Positions 1 to 8,748 of a stretch of 64,000 nt of DNA are shown piece after piece (the first letter of the stretch is position 1; each line of letters begins with the position of its first letter). The stretch comes from Alphaproteobacteria bacterium UBA7314 (lineage in GTDB: Bacteria; Pseudomonadota; Alphaproteobacteria; MPNO01; UBA830), in NCBI GenBank assembly GCA_002471575.1, contig DKQG01000053.1:1-64000 (forward strand), given 5' to 3'. The notes under the pieces were generated by a model. The model was given only the letters and a program-made list of their open reading frames with translations. It searched no databases and had not been told where the DNA came from. Made by a program: the position numbers and the translations under genes.

Positions 1-83
1 AGACAAAATTCGGATGAAATCACATTATACATGTATTATTATAGAACTACCGATCTCATGAAAATATAATATTGTGAATATAT

Positions 84-118
84 TATGAAATTTTGATATT
101 TTATTTCATATTTTTTTT
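84..118. promoter_or_regulatory. AT-rich inverted repeat followed by T-tract upstream of XRE gene
   Basis: Perfect 8-base arms TATGAAAT (84-91) and ATTTCATA (103-110) are separated by 11 bases and followed by eight T residues. The dyad lies about 30 bases before the ATG of the XRE regulator in a very AT-rich 140-base leader. It could be an operator for autoregulation or a weak terminator of a gene left of the window. The sequence alone does not decide. Confidence 0.4.
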
Positions 119-140
119 CTAATCTTAAAAAGTGATATAA

Positions 141-602
141 ATGACCGATAACGAAGGTAAACAAAAGAAATGCGCAACACCAGTACGGATGCGAGGAGGC
201 CCCGAAGCCGTGGATGTTTACGTCGGAGGACGCGTGCGTCAACGTAGAACTATGTTGGGGATGAGCCAGGAGAAACTCGGCGAGGCGCTTGGTTTGACGT
301 TTCAGCAGGTTCAGAAATATGAACGGGGCGCCAACCGGATCGGAGCGAGCAGGCTGCACCAAATTTCAGAAGTGCTCGATGCTCCGATTAATTTTTTTTT
401 CGAGGACATTTCGCCGTCTTTAACGAAAAAACGCGGTAAGACGGCGCTCGCAGAGGCGCAGGCCGAGTACGATCATGATCCCATGGCGAAGCGCGAGACG
501 CTGGAACTTGTGCGGTCTTATTACAAGATCAAGGATCCGAAGATTCGCCGCCGTATTTTCGATCTGATTAAGCAGCTTGGAAAAACTCTTTCCGAAAAGT
601 AG
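141..602 (+). CDS. XRE-family HTH transcriptional regulator (PhrR/PraR-like)
   Basis: A 153-residue protein with one Cro/C1-type helix-turn-helix at about residues 28-88, containing the typical RQRRTMLGMSQEKLGEAL and QVQKYERGANRI segments. The C-terminal 60 residues are charged and probably mediate dimerisation or effector binding. An XRE regulator directly before metK is a conserved alphaproteobacterial arrangement; relatives in rhizobia include PhrR and PraR, which act on stress and quorum or surface traits. The gene starts at an ATG with only a weak Shine-Dalgarno. A run of nine T residues encodes part of the Asn-Phe-Phe-Phe segment near residue 84. The family call is firm; the target genes are unknown. 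Confidence 0.85.
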   Translation: MTDNEGKQKKCATPVRMRGGPEAVDVYVGGRVRQRRTMLGMSQEKLGEALGLTFQQVQKYERGANRIGASRLHQISEVLDAPINFFFEDISPSLTKKRGKTALAEAQAEYDHDPMAKRETLELVRSYYKIKDPKIRRRIFDLIKQLGKTLSEK

Positions 603-656
603 GCGCAGGTTTTGCTTCGGAGGTGTGCGCTGGTCTTGACGTTCCTTTTCGATATT

Positions 657-692
657 GTCACAACGCCTTCGCGGGCCGTCACCATAGAGGTA
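657..692 (+). promoter_or_regulatory. SAM/SAH-riboswitch-like sequence in the metK leader
   Basis: The 36 bases starting GTCACAACGCCTTC resemble the compact SAM/SAH aptamer known upstream of metK in Rhodobacterales, whose core reads roughly UCACAACGGCUUCC, then GUGACC and AUUGGAG. Here the order is TCACAACG, CTTC, GTCACC, ATAGAGG. The P1 arms GTCAC/GTCAC pair with one central C-C mismatch. The element is about 117 bases before the metK start rather than overlapping its ribosome site, so it may be a diverged relative, a decayed copy or coincidence. Confidence 0.35.
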
Positions 693-715
693 CGATCGCT
701 ACATCAGGGAATTCT

Positions 716-752
716 GGACACTGCGGTATTCGACAGTGCGTCCGTGTTTTTT
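716..752 (+). terminator. Terminator-like hairpin in metK leader
   Basis: GGACACTG (716-723) can pair with CAGTG-CG-TCC (734-743), with a two-base bulge and a 10-base loop. It is followed after three bases by six T residues (747-752). It sits between the XRE gene and metK, downstream of the aptamer-like sequence, which is where a transcription attenuator would be. The stem is modest in length. Confidence 0.4.
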
Positions 753-808
753 CATTCCAACCAGTCGGCGATCAGCTGAATCGCAGGACCCATTCGAGGA
801 GGCAATCC

Positions 809-1978
809 GTGTCACAAAACAGTTATCTTTTCACGAGCGAATCCGTTTCTGAGGGTCATCCGGACAAGGTTTCTGACCGTATCTCTGACGCAGTCGTTGA
901 TCTATATTTGACGGAAGATTCGGGATCCCGAGTTGCATGCGAGACGCTGACCACCACTAACCGTATCGTGATAGCCGGCGAGGTTCGCGGTCCGGACTCG
1001 ATCACCATGGACAAGATCGAGGGGGTTGCGCGCGATGCCGTGAGAGATATCGGCTACGAGCAGGACGGCTTTCACTGGAAAAACGCTGAAGTAGAAGTGC
1101 ATCTTCATCAACAGTCGGTCGATATCGCTCAGGGCGTGGATGCCGTCGGCAACAAAGATGAGGGTGCCGGCGATCAGGGCATCATGTTTGGGTATGCGTG
1201 CACCGAAACCCCTGTTCTTATGCCAGCTCCGATTTTCTATTCGCATGAAATTCTGCGATCGCTGGCCAAGGCCCGCCATGCTGGTGTGAATTCCGGCCTC
1301 GGCCCGGATTCGAAAAGCCAAGTAACGCTGCTATATGAGGGTGGCAAGCCAGTAAAGGCGACGTCGGTCGTCGTGTCCACCCAACATGCCGAAGACCTGG
1401 ACCAGGATCAGGTTCGGGAAATTGTCCGCCCGCATGTGGAAAAGACCCTGCCCGATGGTTGGATGTGTCCCGAAGACGAATTTTACGTCAACCCGACCGG
1501 GCGCTTCGTTATCGGCGGCCCGGATGGCGATTGCGGACTGACCGGTCGAAAGATCATCGTCGACACTTACGGTGGCGCTGCCCCGCATGGCGGCGGTGCG
1601 TTCTCCGGCAAGGATCCGTCCAAGGTAGACCGGTCGGCTGCTTACGCCGCGCGCTGGGTGGCAAAAAATGTTGTGGCGGCCGGCCTTGCAGAAAAATGCG
1701 TGATTCAGCTGGCCTATGCCATCGGTGTCGCCAAGCCACTTTCGGTCTATGTCGATACCTCCGGCACTGCGACGGTGGAAGAGGACAAGCTCGCCACTGC
1801 CATCCAGGAGGTTGTCGATCTCTCGCCGAGGGGCATTCGCGAAGGACTTCAGCTCAGCCGCCCGATTTATGCGCGGTCCGCAGCCTATGGTCATTTCGGT
1901 CGCGATCCTGAAGCCGATGGCGGTTTCTCGTGGGAGAAAACGGATCTGGTAAATGACCTGAAGGCTGCCGTTTCCTGA
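809..1978 (+). CDS. metK: S-adenosylmethionine synthetase
   Basis: Makes S-adenosylmethionine from ATP and methionine in the cytoplasm, the methyl donor for many enzymes here (TrmB, UbiE). The 389-residue product has the N-terminal SESVSEGHPDK ATP/methionine motif (residues 10-20), the central GAGDQGIMFGYA motif and the glycine-rich GGGAFSGKDPSKVDRSAAY segment. The reading frame is open from 623, but the GTG at 809 is chosen because GAGGAGGC lies seven bases upstream and homology begins there. A 206-base leader precedes it with aptamer-like and terminator-like elements. Full family length, no anomalies. Confidence 0.97.
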   Translation: MSQNSYLFTSESVSEGHPDKVSDRISDAVVDLYLTEDSGSRVACETLTTTNRIVIAGEVRGPDSITMDKIEGVARDAVRDIGYEQDGFHWKNAEVEVHLHQQSVDIAQGVDAVGNKDEGAGDQGIMFGYACTETPVLMPAPIFYSHEILRSLAKARHAGVNSGLGPDSKSQVTLLYEGGKPVKATSVVVSTQHAEDLDQDQVREIVRPHVEKTLPDGWMCPEDEFYVNPTGRFVIGGPDGDCGLTGRKIIVDTYGGAAPHGGGAFSGKDPSKVDRSAAYAARWVAKNVVAAGLAEKCVIQLAYAIGVAKPLSVYVDTSGTATVEEDKLATAIQEVVDLSPRGIREGLQLSRPIYARSAAYGHFGRDPEADGGFSWEKTDLVNDLKAAVS

Positions 1979-1991
1979 TCCAGGCAAGACG

Positions 1992-2714
1992 CTGAGCGCG
2001 GACAAAAAGCCCGATCAGCGACGTACCATTTACGGGCGTCGCAGGGACAGGCGTTTGCGCCCTGGCCAGCGGGATCTGGTCGAAAACCTGCTTCCGAAGC
2101 TGGAGGTAGACCCCGTGTCGACCGACATTTTCGATCCCCGGACCGGTTTCGGCCCAGACTTAGACGATGTCTGGCTGGAAATCGGCTTCGGCGGGGGCGA
2201 ACATCTCGCATGGCAGGCAGTGGCTAACCCTAGAACCGGTATTATCGGATGCGAACCATTCATTAACGGAGTGGCGAAGCTTCTGACTCGGGTCAGGGAC
2301 GACGATTTGTCAAATGTCCGGTTCTACCGAGACGATGCCCGACTTCTTGTGGAGAGGCTCCGCGAAAATTCTCTCGGCAGGGCCTTCATCCTCTTTCCGG
2401 ACCCCTGGCCGAAAACGCGTCATCACAAGCGCCGGATTATTTCCGACGAAGTTCTGGGCCATCTGGCGCGGGCGCTTCGCGACGATGCGGAGCTCCGGAT
2501 TGCGACCGATGATGCGGGTTATCTCGAATGGATACTATGGCATCTGTGCCGGCACCCTGCGTTTCGCTGGCAGGCATCTTCGCCCGCAGACTGGCGCAAC
2601 AGGCCCGACGATTGGCCGGTGACGCGTTACCAAGAAAAGGCTGTCGCCGTGGGAAGAAATTGCGCTTTCCTAACATACGTACGACAGCCGCGCGCACAAA
2701 CAAGAGATCGATAA
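1992..2714 (+). CDS. trmB: tRNA (guanine-N7-)-methyltransferase
   Basis: Methylates G46 of tRNAs at N7 using SAM. Motifs include the SAM-binding LEIGFGGGEHL segment, the CEPFINGV motif and the LFPDPWPKTRHHKRR signature, ending in YVRQPRA. The family N-terminal segment (YGRRR followed by LRPGQ) is encoded at 2031-2069, so the gene must start upstream of the TTG at 2055. No in-frame ATG or GTG exists between the upstream stop codon (1959-1961) and this motif. Candidates are CTG at 1992 (AGG about eight bases upstream; used here), CTG at 1965 overlapping metK, or ATT at 2028. Function is certain, the start is not. Confidence 0.88.
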   Translation: MSADKKPDQRRTIYGRRRDRRLRPGQRDLVENLLPKLEVDPVSTDIFDPRTGFGPDLDDVWLEIGFGGGEHLAWQAVANPRTGIIGCEPFINGVAKLLTRVRDDDLSNVRFYRDDARLLVERLRENSLGRAFILFPDPWPKTRHHKRRIISDEVLGHLARALRDDAELRIATDDAGYLEWILWHLCRHPAFRWQASSPADWRNRPDDWPVTRYQEKAVAVGRNCAFLTYVRQPRAQTRDR

Positions 2715-2792
2715 AAGCTTGCCTTCGTCGTTTGGCATGACTAACTTAGCCGCGATTTAACCACGCGCCTCTCGAAGGCGGAACAAAAGCTT

Positions 2793-2820
2793 AAAAAAGT
2801 GGGCCGGGCCCGCTTTTTTT
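2793..2820 (+). terminator. Strong rho-independent terminator after trmB
   Basis: AAAAAAGTGGGC (2793-2804) pairs with GCCCGCTTTTTT (2808-2819) around a three-base loop, with one G-T wobble. The A-tract/T-tract ends allow function in both directions. It separates the metK-trmB unit from the rimP operon. Confidence 0.85.
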
Positions 2821-2886
2821 ATTGCTTGTTTTCTGGGCTAGTGGGTGAGGTGTTTGCGGAAGACCCTGGGAGTTACGACAGGTCCA

Positions 2887-3387
2887 ATGGATGAGGCAGC
2901 TTTAGTAAGAAAACTGGTCGAACCGGCGTTGGACGCGTTGGGCTACGAGCTTGTGCGCGTAAAGCTCAGTGGCGGTGACGATCGGCGCCTTCAGATCATG
3001 GCGGAACGCGGCGACCGAGCGGAAATGACCGTTGACGATTGCGCCACGATCAGCCGGGGTCTCTCGTCGCTGCTCGACGCCGAAGACCCGATCCCGGATG
3101 CCTATACGCTGGAAGTCAGTTCGCCCGGAATCGACCGCCCTCTAGTGCGGCTCGAAGATTACGACCGGTTCTCCGGTTTCAGCGCCCGCGTGGAGAGCAG
3201 GACACCGGTGGTCGACAGAAAGAAATTCAGCGGTGTTCTTAAAGGGGCGCTTGGCGAAGACATCCTGATAGATGTCGAGGGAGAAGTTTACCAAGTGCCG
3301 TTTGTGGAAATTCACCGCGCGAAATTGATTCTGACCGATGAGCTGATCGCCGCCAGTCAGAACGCACATAAACGTCAAAACGCCTGA
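2887..3387 (+). CDS. rimP: Ribosome maturation factor RimP
   Basis: Needed for maturation of the 30S subunit. The 166-residue product has the N-terminal alpha/beta domain with LEPALDALGYELVRVKLSG-type sequence (here VEPALDALGYELVRVKLSG) and the C-terminal SH3-like beta-barrel near residues 95-155, with the SSPGIDRPL signature between them. The ATG at 2887, preceded by an AGG-containing site, matches the family start better than the GTG at 2845. First gene of the rimP-nusA-ylxR-infB-rbfA-truB-rpsO operon; nusA follows after 19 bases. Confidence 0.93.
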   Translation: MDEAALVRKLVEPALDALGYELVRVKLSGGDDRRLQIMAERGDRAEMTVDDCATISRGLSSLLDAEDPIPDAYTLEVSSPGIDRPLVRLEDYDRFSGFSARVESRTPVVDRKKFSGVLKGALGEDILIDVEGEVYQVPFVEIHRAKLILTDELIAASQNAHKRQNA

Positions 3388-3406
3388 AGGTAACGGAAGA
3401 ACGATT

Positions 3407-5017
3407 ATGGTTAATATGGAGAATATCCCGGTTGCAGGTTACGACCGGCTAGAACTGCTGCAAATCGCTGACGCGGTCGCGCGGGAAAAATCGATCGAGG
3501 CCGAGGAAGTGCTGATCGCGATGGAAATGGCGATTCAGAAAGCAGCCAGGTCCAAATACGGGCTTGAACACGATGTCCGGGCAGAAATCGACCGCAAGAG
3601 CGGCGACATCAAGCTTGCCCGGTATCTCGAAGTGGTCGACGAAATTGAGAACGAGGTTACCCAGGTAACGCCGAAGGAGGCGCAGAATATGCAGGAAGGC
3701 GCTGCGGTTGGCGATTTTATCGTCGATCCGCTGCCCCCGATTGATTTCGGCCGTATCGCCGCGCAGACCGCCAAGCAGGTTATCGTGCAGAAAGTGCGTG
3801 AAGCCGAGCGCAAGCGCCAGTACGAGGAATACAAGGATCGCGTCGCCGAAATCGTGAGCGGTATCGTCAAGCGGACCGATTTCGGTAATATCACGGTCGA
3901 TCTGGGCCGTGCGGAGGGCGTCATCAGGCGCGACGAGTCCATTCCGCGCGAATCGCTGCGGCCTGGAGACCGAGTGCGCGCATACATCTACGACGTCCGC
4001 GAAGAACTCCGCGGTCCGCAGATCTTTCTGTCTCGCAGCCACCCCCAGTTCATGGCCAAGCTCTTCGCTCAGGAAGTGCCGGAAATTTATGACGGCATTA
4101 TCGAAATCAAATCGGTGGCGCGCGATCCCGGCAGCCGGGCAAAAATCGCCGTGCTGTCGAACGATTCCAGCATCGATCCAGTCGGCGCCTGCGTTGGCAT
4201 GCGCGGCAGCCGTGTTCAGGCGGTCGTCGGCGAACTGCAAGGCGAAAAGATCGATATCATTCAGTGGTCGCCCGATCCGGCGACGTTCATCGTCAACGGG
4301 CTTGCGCCGGCAGAGGTGACAAAGGTTGTCCTCGACGAAGAACAGCAGAAGATCGAGGTCGTCGTCCCCGACGAACAACTCAGCCTCGCCATCGGTCGGC
4401 GCGGTCAGAACGTGCGACTGGCCTCCCAACTGACCCAATGGGACATCATGATCCTGACGGAAGAAGAAGAATCCGAGCGGCGTCAGGAAGAATTCAATTC
4501 GCGGTCCCAGATGTTCATGGACGGTTTGGACGTGGACGACGTTCTCGCCCATCTTCTGGTGACGGAGGGCTTCTCTAGCATCGAAGAAGTCGCCTATGTG
4601 CCGATTGAAGACCTTTTGTCTATTGAAGGTTTCGACGAGGAGATTGCCGAAGAGTTACGCAACCGGGCCAATATCTTCCTCTCCGAGGAAGAGGAGCGCC
4701 TGACTGAGCAGCGCCGCAATCTCGGTGTCGCTGACGATGTCGCAGCAATTGACGCTCTGACGCCGCGGATGCTGGTCACGCTTGGCGAGGCTGGCATTAA
4801 GACGCTTGACGATCTCGGCGATCTTGCGACCGACGAACTTATGGATCCCGGTAATCGCGAGGGCGAGGGCCGCGGCATTCTGGCCGACCACGGTTTGGAT
4901 GAAGATCAGGCCAACGCCATAATCATGGCTGCGCGCGCCCACTGGTTTGATGACGAAGGAGAGCTTGCTGCGGCCGAGCCCGCGGAAGAGCTCGCCGAAA
5001 GCGTCGAGGAGAACTGA
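3407..5017 (+). CDS. nusA: Transcription termination/antitermination factor NusA
   Basis: RNA polymerase-associated factor controlling pausing, termination and rRNA antitermination. The 536 residues show the N-terminal polymerase-binding domain, an S1 domain near residues 140-205, two KH domains (IGRRGQNVRLASQLTQW near 325) and a long acidic C-terminal helix-hairpin-helix region typical of proteobacterial NusA. The ATG at 3407 has a GGAAG-type ribosome site; a second ATG at 3416 is possible. Located between rimP and ylxR as in most bacteria. Confidence 0.97.
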   Translation: MVNMENIPVAGYDRLELLQIADAVAREKSIEAEEVLIAMEMAIQKAARSKYGLEHDVRAEIDRKSGDIKLARYLEVVDEIENEVTQVTPKEAQNMQEGAAVGDFIVDPLPPIDFGRIAAQTAKQVIVQKVREAERKRQYEEYKDRVAEIVSGIVKRTDFGNITVDLGRAEGVIRRDESIPRESLRPGDRVRAYIYDVREELRGPQIFLSRSHPQFMAKLFAQEVPEIYDGIIEIKSVARDPGSRAKIAVLSNDSSIDPVGACVGMRGSRVQAVVGELQGEKIDIIQWSPDPATFIVNGLAPAEVTKVVLDEEQQKIEVVVPDEQLSLAIGRRGQNVRLASQLTQWDIMILTEEEESERRQEEFNSRSQMFMDGLDVDDVLAHLLVTEGFSSIEEVAYVPIEDLLSIEGFDEEIAEELRNRANIFLSEEEERLTEQRRNLGVADDVAAIDALTPRMLVTLGEAGIKTLDDLGDLATDELMDPGNREGEGRGILADHGLDEDQANAIIMAARAHWFDDEGELAAAEPAEELAESVEEN

Positions 5018-5026
5018 GCAGGGATC

Positions 5027-5647
5027 ATGACCAAGGCGGCCAAACATATGTCCGAACGGCGCTGTATCTATACTCGAGAAGTAGCGTCGCGGGACGGCTT
5101 GATCCGTTTTGCGGTATCGCCGGAAGGTGAGGTCGTGCCCGACCTAGAGGAGAAGCTGCCGGGCCGAGGATTGTGGTTGACTGCCCGCGGAGATATAGTG
5201 AGGAGTGCGGTCGCTGAGAACTGCTTCTCGAGGGCCGCGCGACGAAATATTTCCGTTCCTTCGGATTTGGCTAATCGGCTCGAGTTGTTATTGGACAGGC
5301 GCTGTCTGGATCTGATCGCATTGGCGCGCCGGTCGGGTGCTGCGGTGGCCGGGTTTGCAAAGGTGTGTCAGGCACTCGATGCCGGCGATGTCGCCGTTCT
5401 GATCGAAGCATCGGACGGCGCGGCTGACGGACGTGAAAAGATCGGCCGAAAGGCGGCCGCAACCGAAACCCTGTCACATTGGACATCGAACCAGCTTGGC
5501 GGGCCATTTGGTCGCGATCGGGCGGTCCATGTTGCTATCCTTTCCAAAGGACTGGCCGACCGGCTGGTGCGCGACGGACGGCGGTTGAGAGGTTTGCGAA
5601 GTAAAGGCGCCGATGATGGCGCTCGACTGGAGTTGCAGGAAAGCTGA
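5027..5647 (+). CDS. YlxR-family RNA-binding protein with C-terminal L7Ae-like domain
   Basis: A 206-residue protein combining a YlxR/DUF448 domain (about residues 8-85, CIYTREVASRDGLIRF and LPGRGLWLTA) with an L7Ae/L30e-like domain (about 90-160, ALARRSGAAVAGFAKV). This two-domain form is characteristic of alphaproteobacteria. YlxR proteins bind RNA and in Firmicutes one modulates RNase P; the role here is inferred from the family and its place between nusA and infB. It starts at an ATG ten bases after nusA and ends seven bases before infB, so translation is probably coupled. Confidence 0.9.
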   Translation: MTKAAKHMSERRCIYTREVASRDGLIRFAVSPEGEVVPDLEEKLPGRGLWLTARGDIVRSAVAENCFSRAARRNISVPSDLANRLELLLDRRCLDLIALARRSGAAVAGFAKVCQALDAGDVAVLIEASDGAADGREKIGRKAAATETLSHWTSNQLGGPFGRDRAVHVAILSKGLADRLVRDGRRLRGLRSKGADDGARLELQES

Positions 5648-5653
5648 CGGAAA

Positions 5654-8230
5654 ATGACTGATCAAAAAGAAACCGACGGCAAGAAAAAAAAGCTGACACT
5701 GTCCCGGCCCGGCAAGCTGGAGCTGAACAAAACAGTGGATGCTGGCCAGGTACGCCAGAGCTTCAGCCATGGGCGGACCAAATCTGTCGCCGTGGAAGTT
5801 CGGCGCAAGCGAACGTTCAAGCAGGCCGACGACGGTGCGATGACGGAAGTCCGCGACATGCCGGAATTGCAGGAAGAAGCGCCACAAGAACCTGATGCAC
5901 CCGTTGAACCCGTCGCGAAAGAGGCCGCGCCTCCTGCTCGGACGCTGACCGAACAGGAACGCGCCGCCCGCATGCGCGCTCTCGAAGGCGCTCGTCAGGC
6001 CGAGACGGAAATAGCGGAAAACCGAGCTGAGCGTGAGGCGATGGAAGCCAAGCGCCGTGATGAGGAGAAACGACAGCGCGAGATCGAGGACGAGCGCCGC
6101 AAGGAAGAAGAGGCCCGGCGCCGCACTGAAGAAGAAGAACGCCGCAAGCTTGAGGAAGAGGCATCGCGACGCGCGGCAGAGCAGGCGGCTCGCTTGGAGG
6201 CCGCAGACTCAGCGACCGGCGAAACCGCTAAGCCGAAGGGTAAGGCGAAAGGTGAATTACGTGCCGACAACAACGAAGACGCGAAACGGTCTGGCCGCGC
6301 CGACGCCCGCAAACCGACGCCGCGCCGTGGCGGCGATCGGCGGCGCAGCGGCAAGCTGACGATTTCGCAGGCGCTGAACGACGAAGAGCGCCAGCGTTCG
6401 CTTGCCTCTGTACGCCGTCAGCGTGAACGCGAAAAACGTGCATCTTCGGGGCCGAAGGAATCCGTCAAGGTGTTCCGCGACGTCACTATTCCCGAGTCCA
6501 TCACCGTTCAAGAACTGGCCAATCGGATGACCGAACGAGCCGGCGATGTAATCAAGGCGCTGATGAACAACGGGATCATGGCGACCATCACCGAGACGAT
6601 CGATGCGGAAACCGCCGAACTTTTGGTGACCGAATTTGGCCACACGCCCAAACGAGTTTCCGAGTCCGACGTCGAAATCGGCCTGAAGGGCGACGATGAC
6701 GACGATGAAAACCTGCAGCCGCGCCCGCCGGTGGTCACGATCATGGGCCATGTCGATCATGGCAAGACCTCACTTCTCGATGCGTTGCGTTCAACCGATG
6801 TCGCAGCAGGAGAAGCCGGCGGCATCACGCAGCATATCGGCGCTTATCAGGTAGAAATCGAGAGCGGCGACAAGATCACCTTCCTCGACACGCCCGGCCA
6901 CGAAGCCTTTACTGCAATGCGGTCTCGTGGGGCTAACGCCACCGATATCGTGGTCCTGGTGGTAGCTGCCGACGATGGCATCATGCCCCAGACGGTCGAG
7001 GCCATCGATCATGCGAAGGCGGCCGAGGTGCCTATTATCGTCGCAATCAACAAAATTGACCGTCCGGAAGCAAATCCCGACCGTGTACGGAGCGAACTGT
7101 TGTCGCATGATCTGGTTGTCGAAAGCATGGGCGGCGATGTGCTTGCGGTCGAAGTTTCTGCCGTCGAAAAAACCAATCTCGAAAAGCTCCAGGAAGCAAT
7201 CGTGCTGCAGGCTGAAATTCTGGAGATCACCGCAAACTCCGACCGTAACGCGGAGGGCGTTGTGGTCGAAGCGAAGGTCGAAACGGGCCGCGGCTCAGTT
7301 GCGACCGTGCTTGTTCAGCGCGGCACCCTCAAGCTCGGCGATATCGTCGTCGCCGGCGCTCAGTGGGGCAAGGTTCGGGCATTGCTGGATGACGCCGGCG
7401 AGCGGACGGGCTCTGCCGGCCCGTCTACGCCCGTTGAAATTCTCGGGCTCGGCGGTACGCCGGATGCGGGTGACGAATTCTCGGTGGTAGAGAACGAGGC
7501 GCGCGCGCGTGAAATTACCGAGTTCCGCCAGCGTCGAGATCGCGACGCCAAGGTTCAGGCGGGCGCCCGCGGCACTCTGGATGAAATGTTCAGCCAGATT
7601 CAGGCTGGCCAAGTCAAAGAAATCCCGGTCGTCGTTAAGGCGGATGTGCAGGGTTCCGTCGAGGCTATCGTCCAGAGCGCGCAAAACCTCAGCAACGAGG
7701 AGGTTTCGGTACGGGTACTTCATACCGGTGTCGGGGGCATAAACGAATCCGACGTGACGCTGGCCAAAGCGTCAAACGCCATGATGGTGGGCTTTAACGT
7801 GCGTGCCAATGCGCAAGCTCGTCAGTTGGCGGAAGCAGAAGGCCTTGATATTCGTTACTATGCGATCATTTACGACTTGGTCGACGACCTGAAATCGATG
7901 CTGACGGGCATGCTAGCGCCACAAATTCGCGAGACCTTCCTAGGCAACGCCGCGATCAAGGAAGTGTTCAACATCACTAAGGTGGGTCGCGTCGCGGGTT
8001 GCGAGGTGACCGAGGGTGTCGTGCGCCGCGGGAGCCGGGTGCGTCTGCTGCGTGACGATGTTGTCATTCACGAGGGCGCGCTGTCGACCCTGAAGCGCTT
8101 CAAGGACGAAGTGCGGGAGGTGACGCAGGGCTTCGAATGTGGCATGGCGTTCGAGAATTACCAGGATATCAAGGAAGGCGATGAGATCGAGTGCTTCGAT
8201 GTCGAGGAAATTGCGCGCACGCTCGACTGA
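5654..8230 (+). CDS. infB: Translation initiation factor IF-2
   Basis: GTPase that places initiator tRNA on the 30S subunit and promotes subunit joining. The 858 residues comprise a basic N-terminus, a long Glu/Arg-rich coiled-coil linker (about 95-190), the IF2-N domain (about 270-320), the GTPase domain with G1 GHVDHGKTS (about 363), DTPGHEAF (G3) and NKID (G4, about 464), and the C-terminal domains II-IV. Length is usual for alphaproteobacteria. It follows ylxR closely in the operon. Confidence 0.98.
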   Translation: MTDQKETDGKKKKLTLSRPGKLELNKTVDAGQVRQSFSHGRTKSVAVEVRRKRTFKQADDGAMTEVRDMPELQEEAPQEPDAPVEPVAKEAAPPARTLTEQERAARMRALEGARQAETEIAENRAEREAMEAKRRDEEKRQREIEDERRKEEEARRRTEEEERRKLEEEASRRAAEQAARLEAADSATGETAKPKGKAKGELRADNNEDAKRSGRADARKPTPRRGGDRRRSGKLTISQALNDEERQRSLASVRRQREREKRASSGPKESVKVFRDVTIPESITVQELANRMTERAGDVIKALMNNGIMATITETIDAETAELLVTEFGHTPKRVSESDVEIGLKGDDDDDENLQPRPPVVTIMGHVDHGKTSLLDALRSTDVAAGEAGGITQHIGAYQVEIESGDKITFLDTPGHEAFTAMRSRGANATDIVVLVVAADDGIMPQTVEAIDHAKAAEVPIIVAINKIDRPEANPDRVRSELLSHDLVVESMGGDVLAVEVSAVEKTNLEKLQEAIVLQAEILEITANSDRNAEGVVVEAKVETGRGSVATVLVQRGTLKLGDIVVAGAQWGKVRALLDDAGERTGSAGPSTPVEILGLGGTPDAGDEFSVVENEARAREITEFRQRRDRDAKVQAGARGTLDEMFSQIQAGQVKEIPVVVKADVQGSVEAIVQSAQNLSNEEVSVRVLHTGVGGINESDVTLAKASNAMMVGFNVRANAQARQLAEAEGLDIRYYAIIYDLVDDLKSMLTGMLAPQIRETFLGNAAIKEVFNITKVGRVAGCEVTEGVVRRGSRVRLLRDDVVIHEGALSTLKRFKDEVREVTQGFECGMAFENYQDIKEGDEIECFDVEEIARTLD

Positions 8231-8322
8231 CGTGACGCGCGGACGCGGATCTAAATCGGGCCCGAACCGCCAAACCAATCGATGCGTCTTCGCCAAGGAG
8301 ACGCCGAAGACGAAAGGCCAGC

Positions 8323-8748
8323 ATGAAGCGCGGCGATTCCAAATCACGCAGCCAGCGGCAATTGCGCGTAGGCGAAGTCATTCGCCACGCTCTTGCACAA
8401 ACCCTTGAACGGGGAGAGGCACATGATCCCGGTCTTGACGGTGTGTCGATCACTGTTACCGAAGTTCGGATCAGCCCCGATCTGCGGAATGCGACAGCCT
8501 TTGTCATGCCCCTCGGGGGGGCGGAAGCAGGCCCAGTGCTGGAAAGCCTGACCCGGGCCGCACCGTTTTTTCGCCGCCGTATCGCTGGCGAGGTCGATAT
8601 GCGAAGGTTGCCGACCCTCTCGTTTCAGCTGGACGAAAGTTTCGACAACGCGAGCCATATCGACTCCCTGCTCAGGTCGCCGGCAGTTGTGGCCGATGTG
8701 GACGGGGACCCGGACGAAACGGTTCCTTTCGCAGAAGATGGGTCGTAA
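8323..8748 (+). CDS. rbfA: Ribosome-binding factor A
   Basis: Cold-shock-associated assembly factor for the 30S subunit that acts near the 5' end of 16S rRNA. The 141 residues match the single type-II KH fold: QLRVGEVIRHALAQTLERGE at the N-terminus, the VSITVTEVRISPDLRNATAFV core and the RLPTLSFQLDESFDNA segment. It lies 92 bases after infB, and its last 11 bases overlap the start of truB. Confidence 0.96.
   Translation: MKRGDSKSRSQRQLRVGEVIRHALAQTLERGEAHDPGLDGVSITVTEVRISPDLRNATAFVMPLGGAEAGPVLESLTRAAPFFRRRIAGEVDMRRLPTLSFQLDESFDNASHIDSLLRSPAVVADVDGDPDETVPFAEDGS

Noticed and set aside
623..808. Extension of metK to an upstream start
   Set aside because: The 62 extra residues have no MetK character, the region holds hairpins, and GAGGAGGC precedes the GTG at 809.
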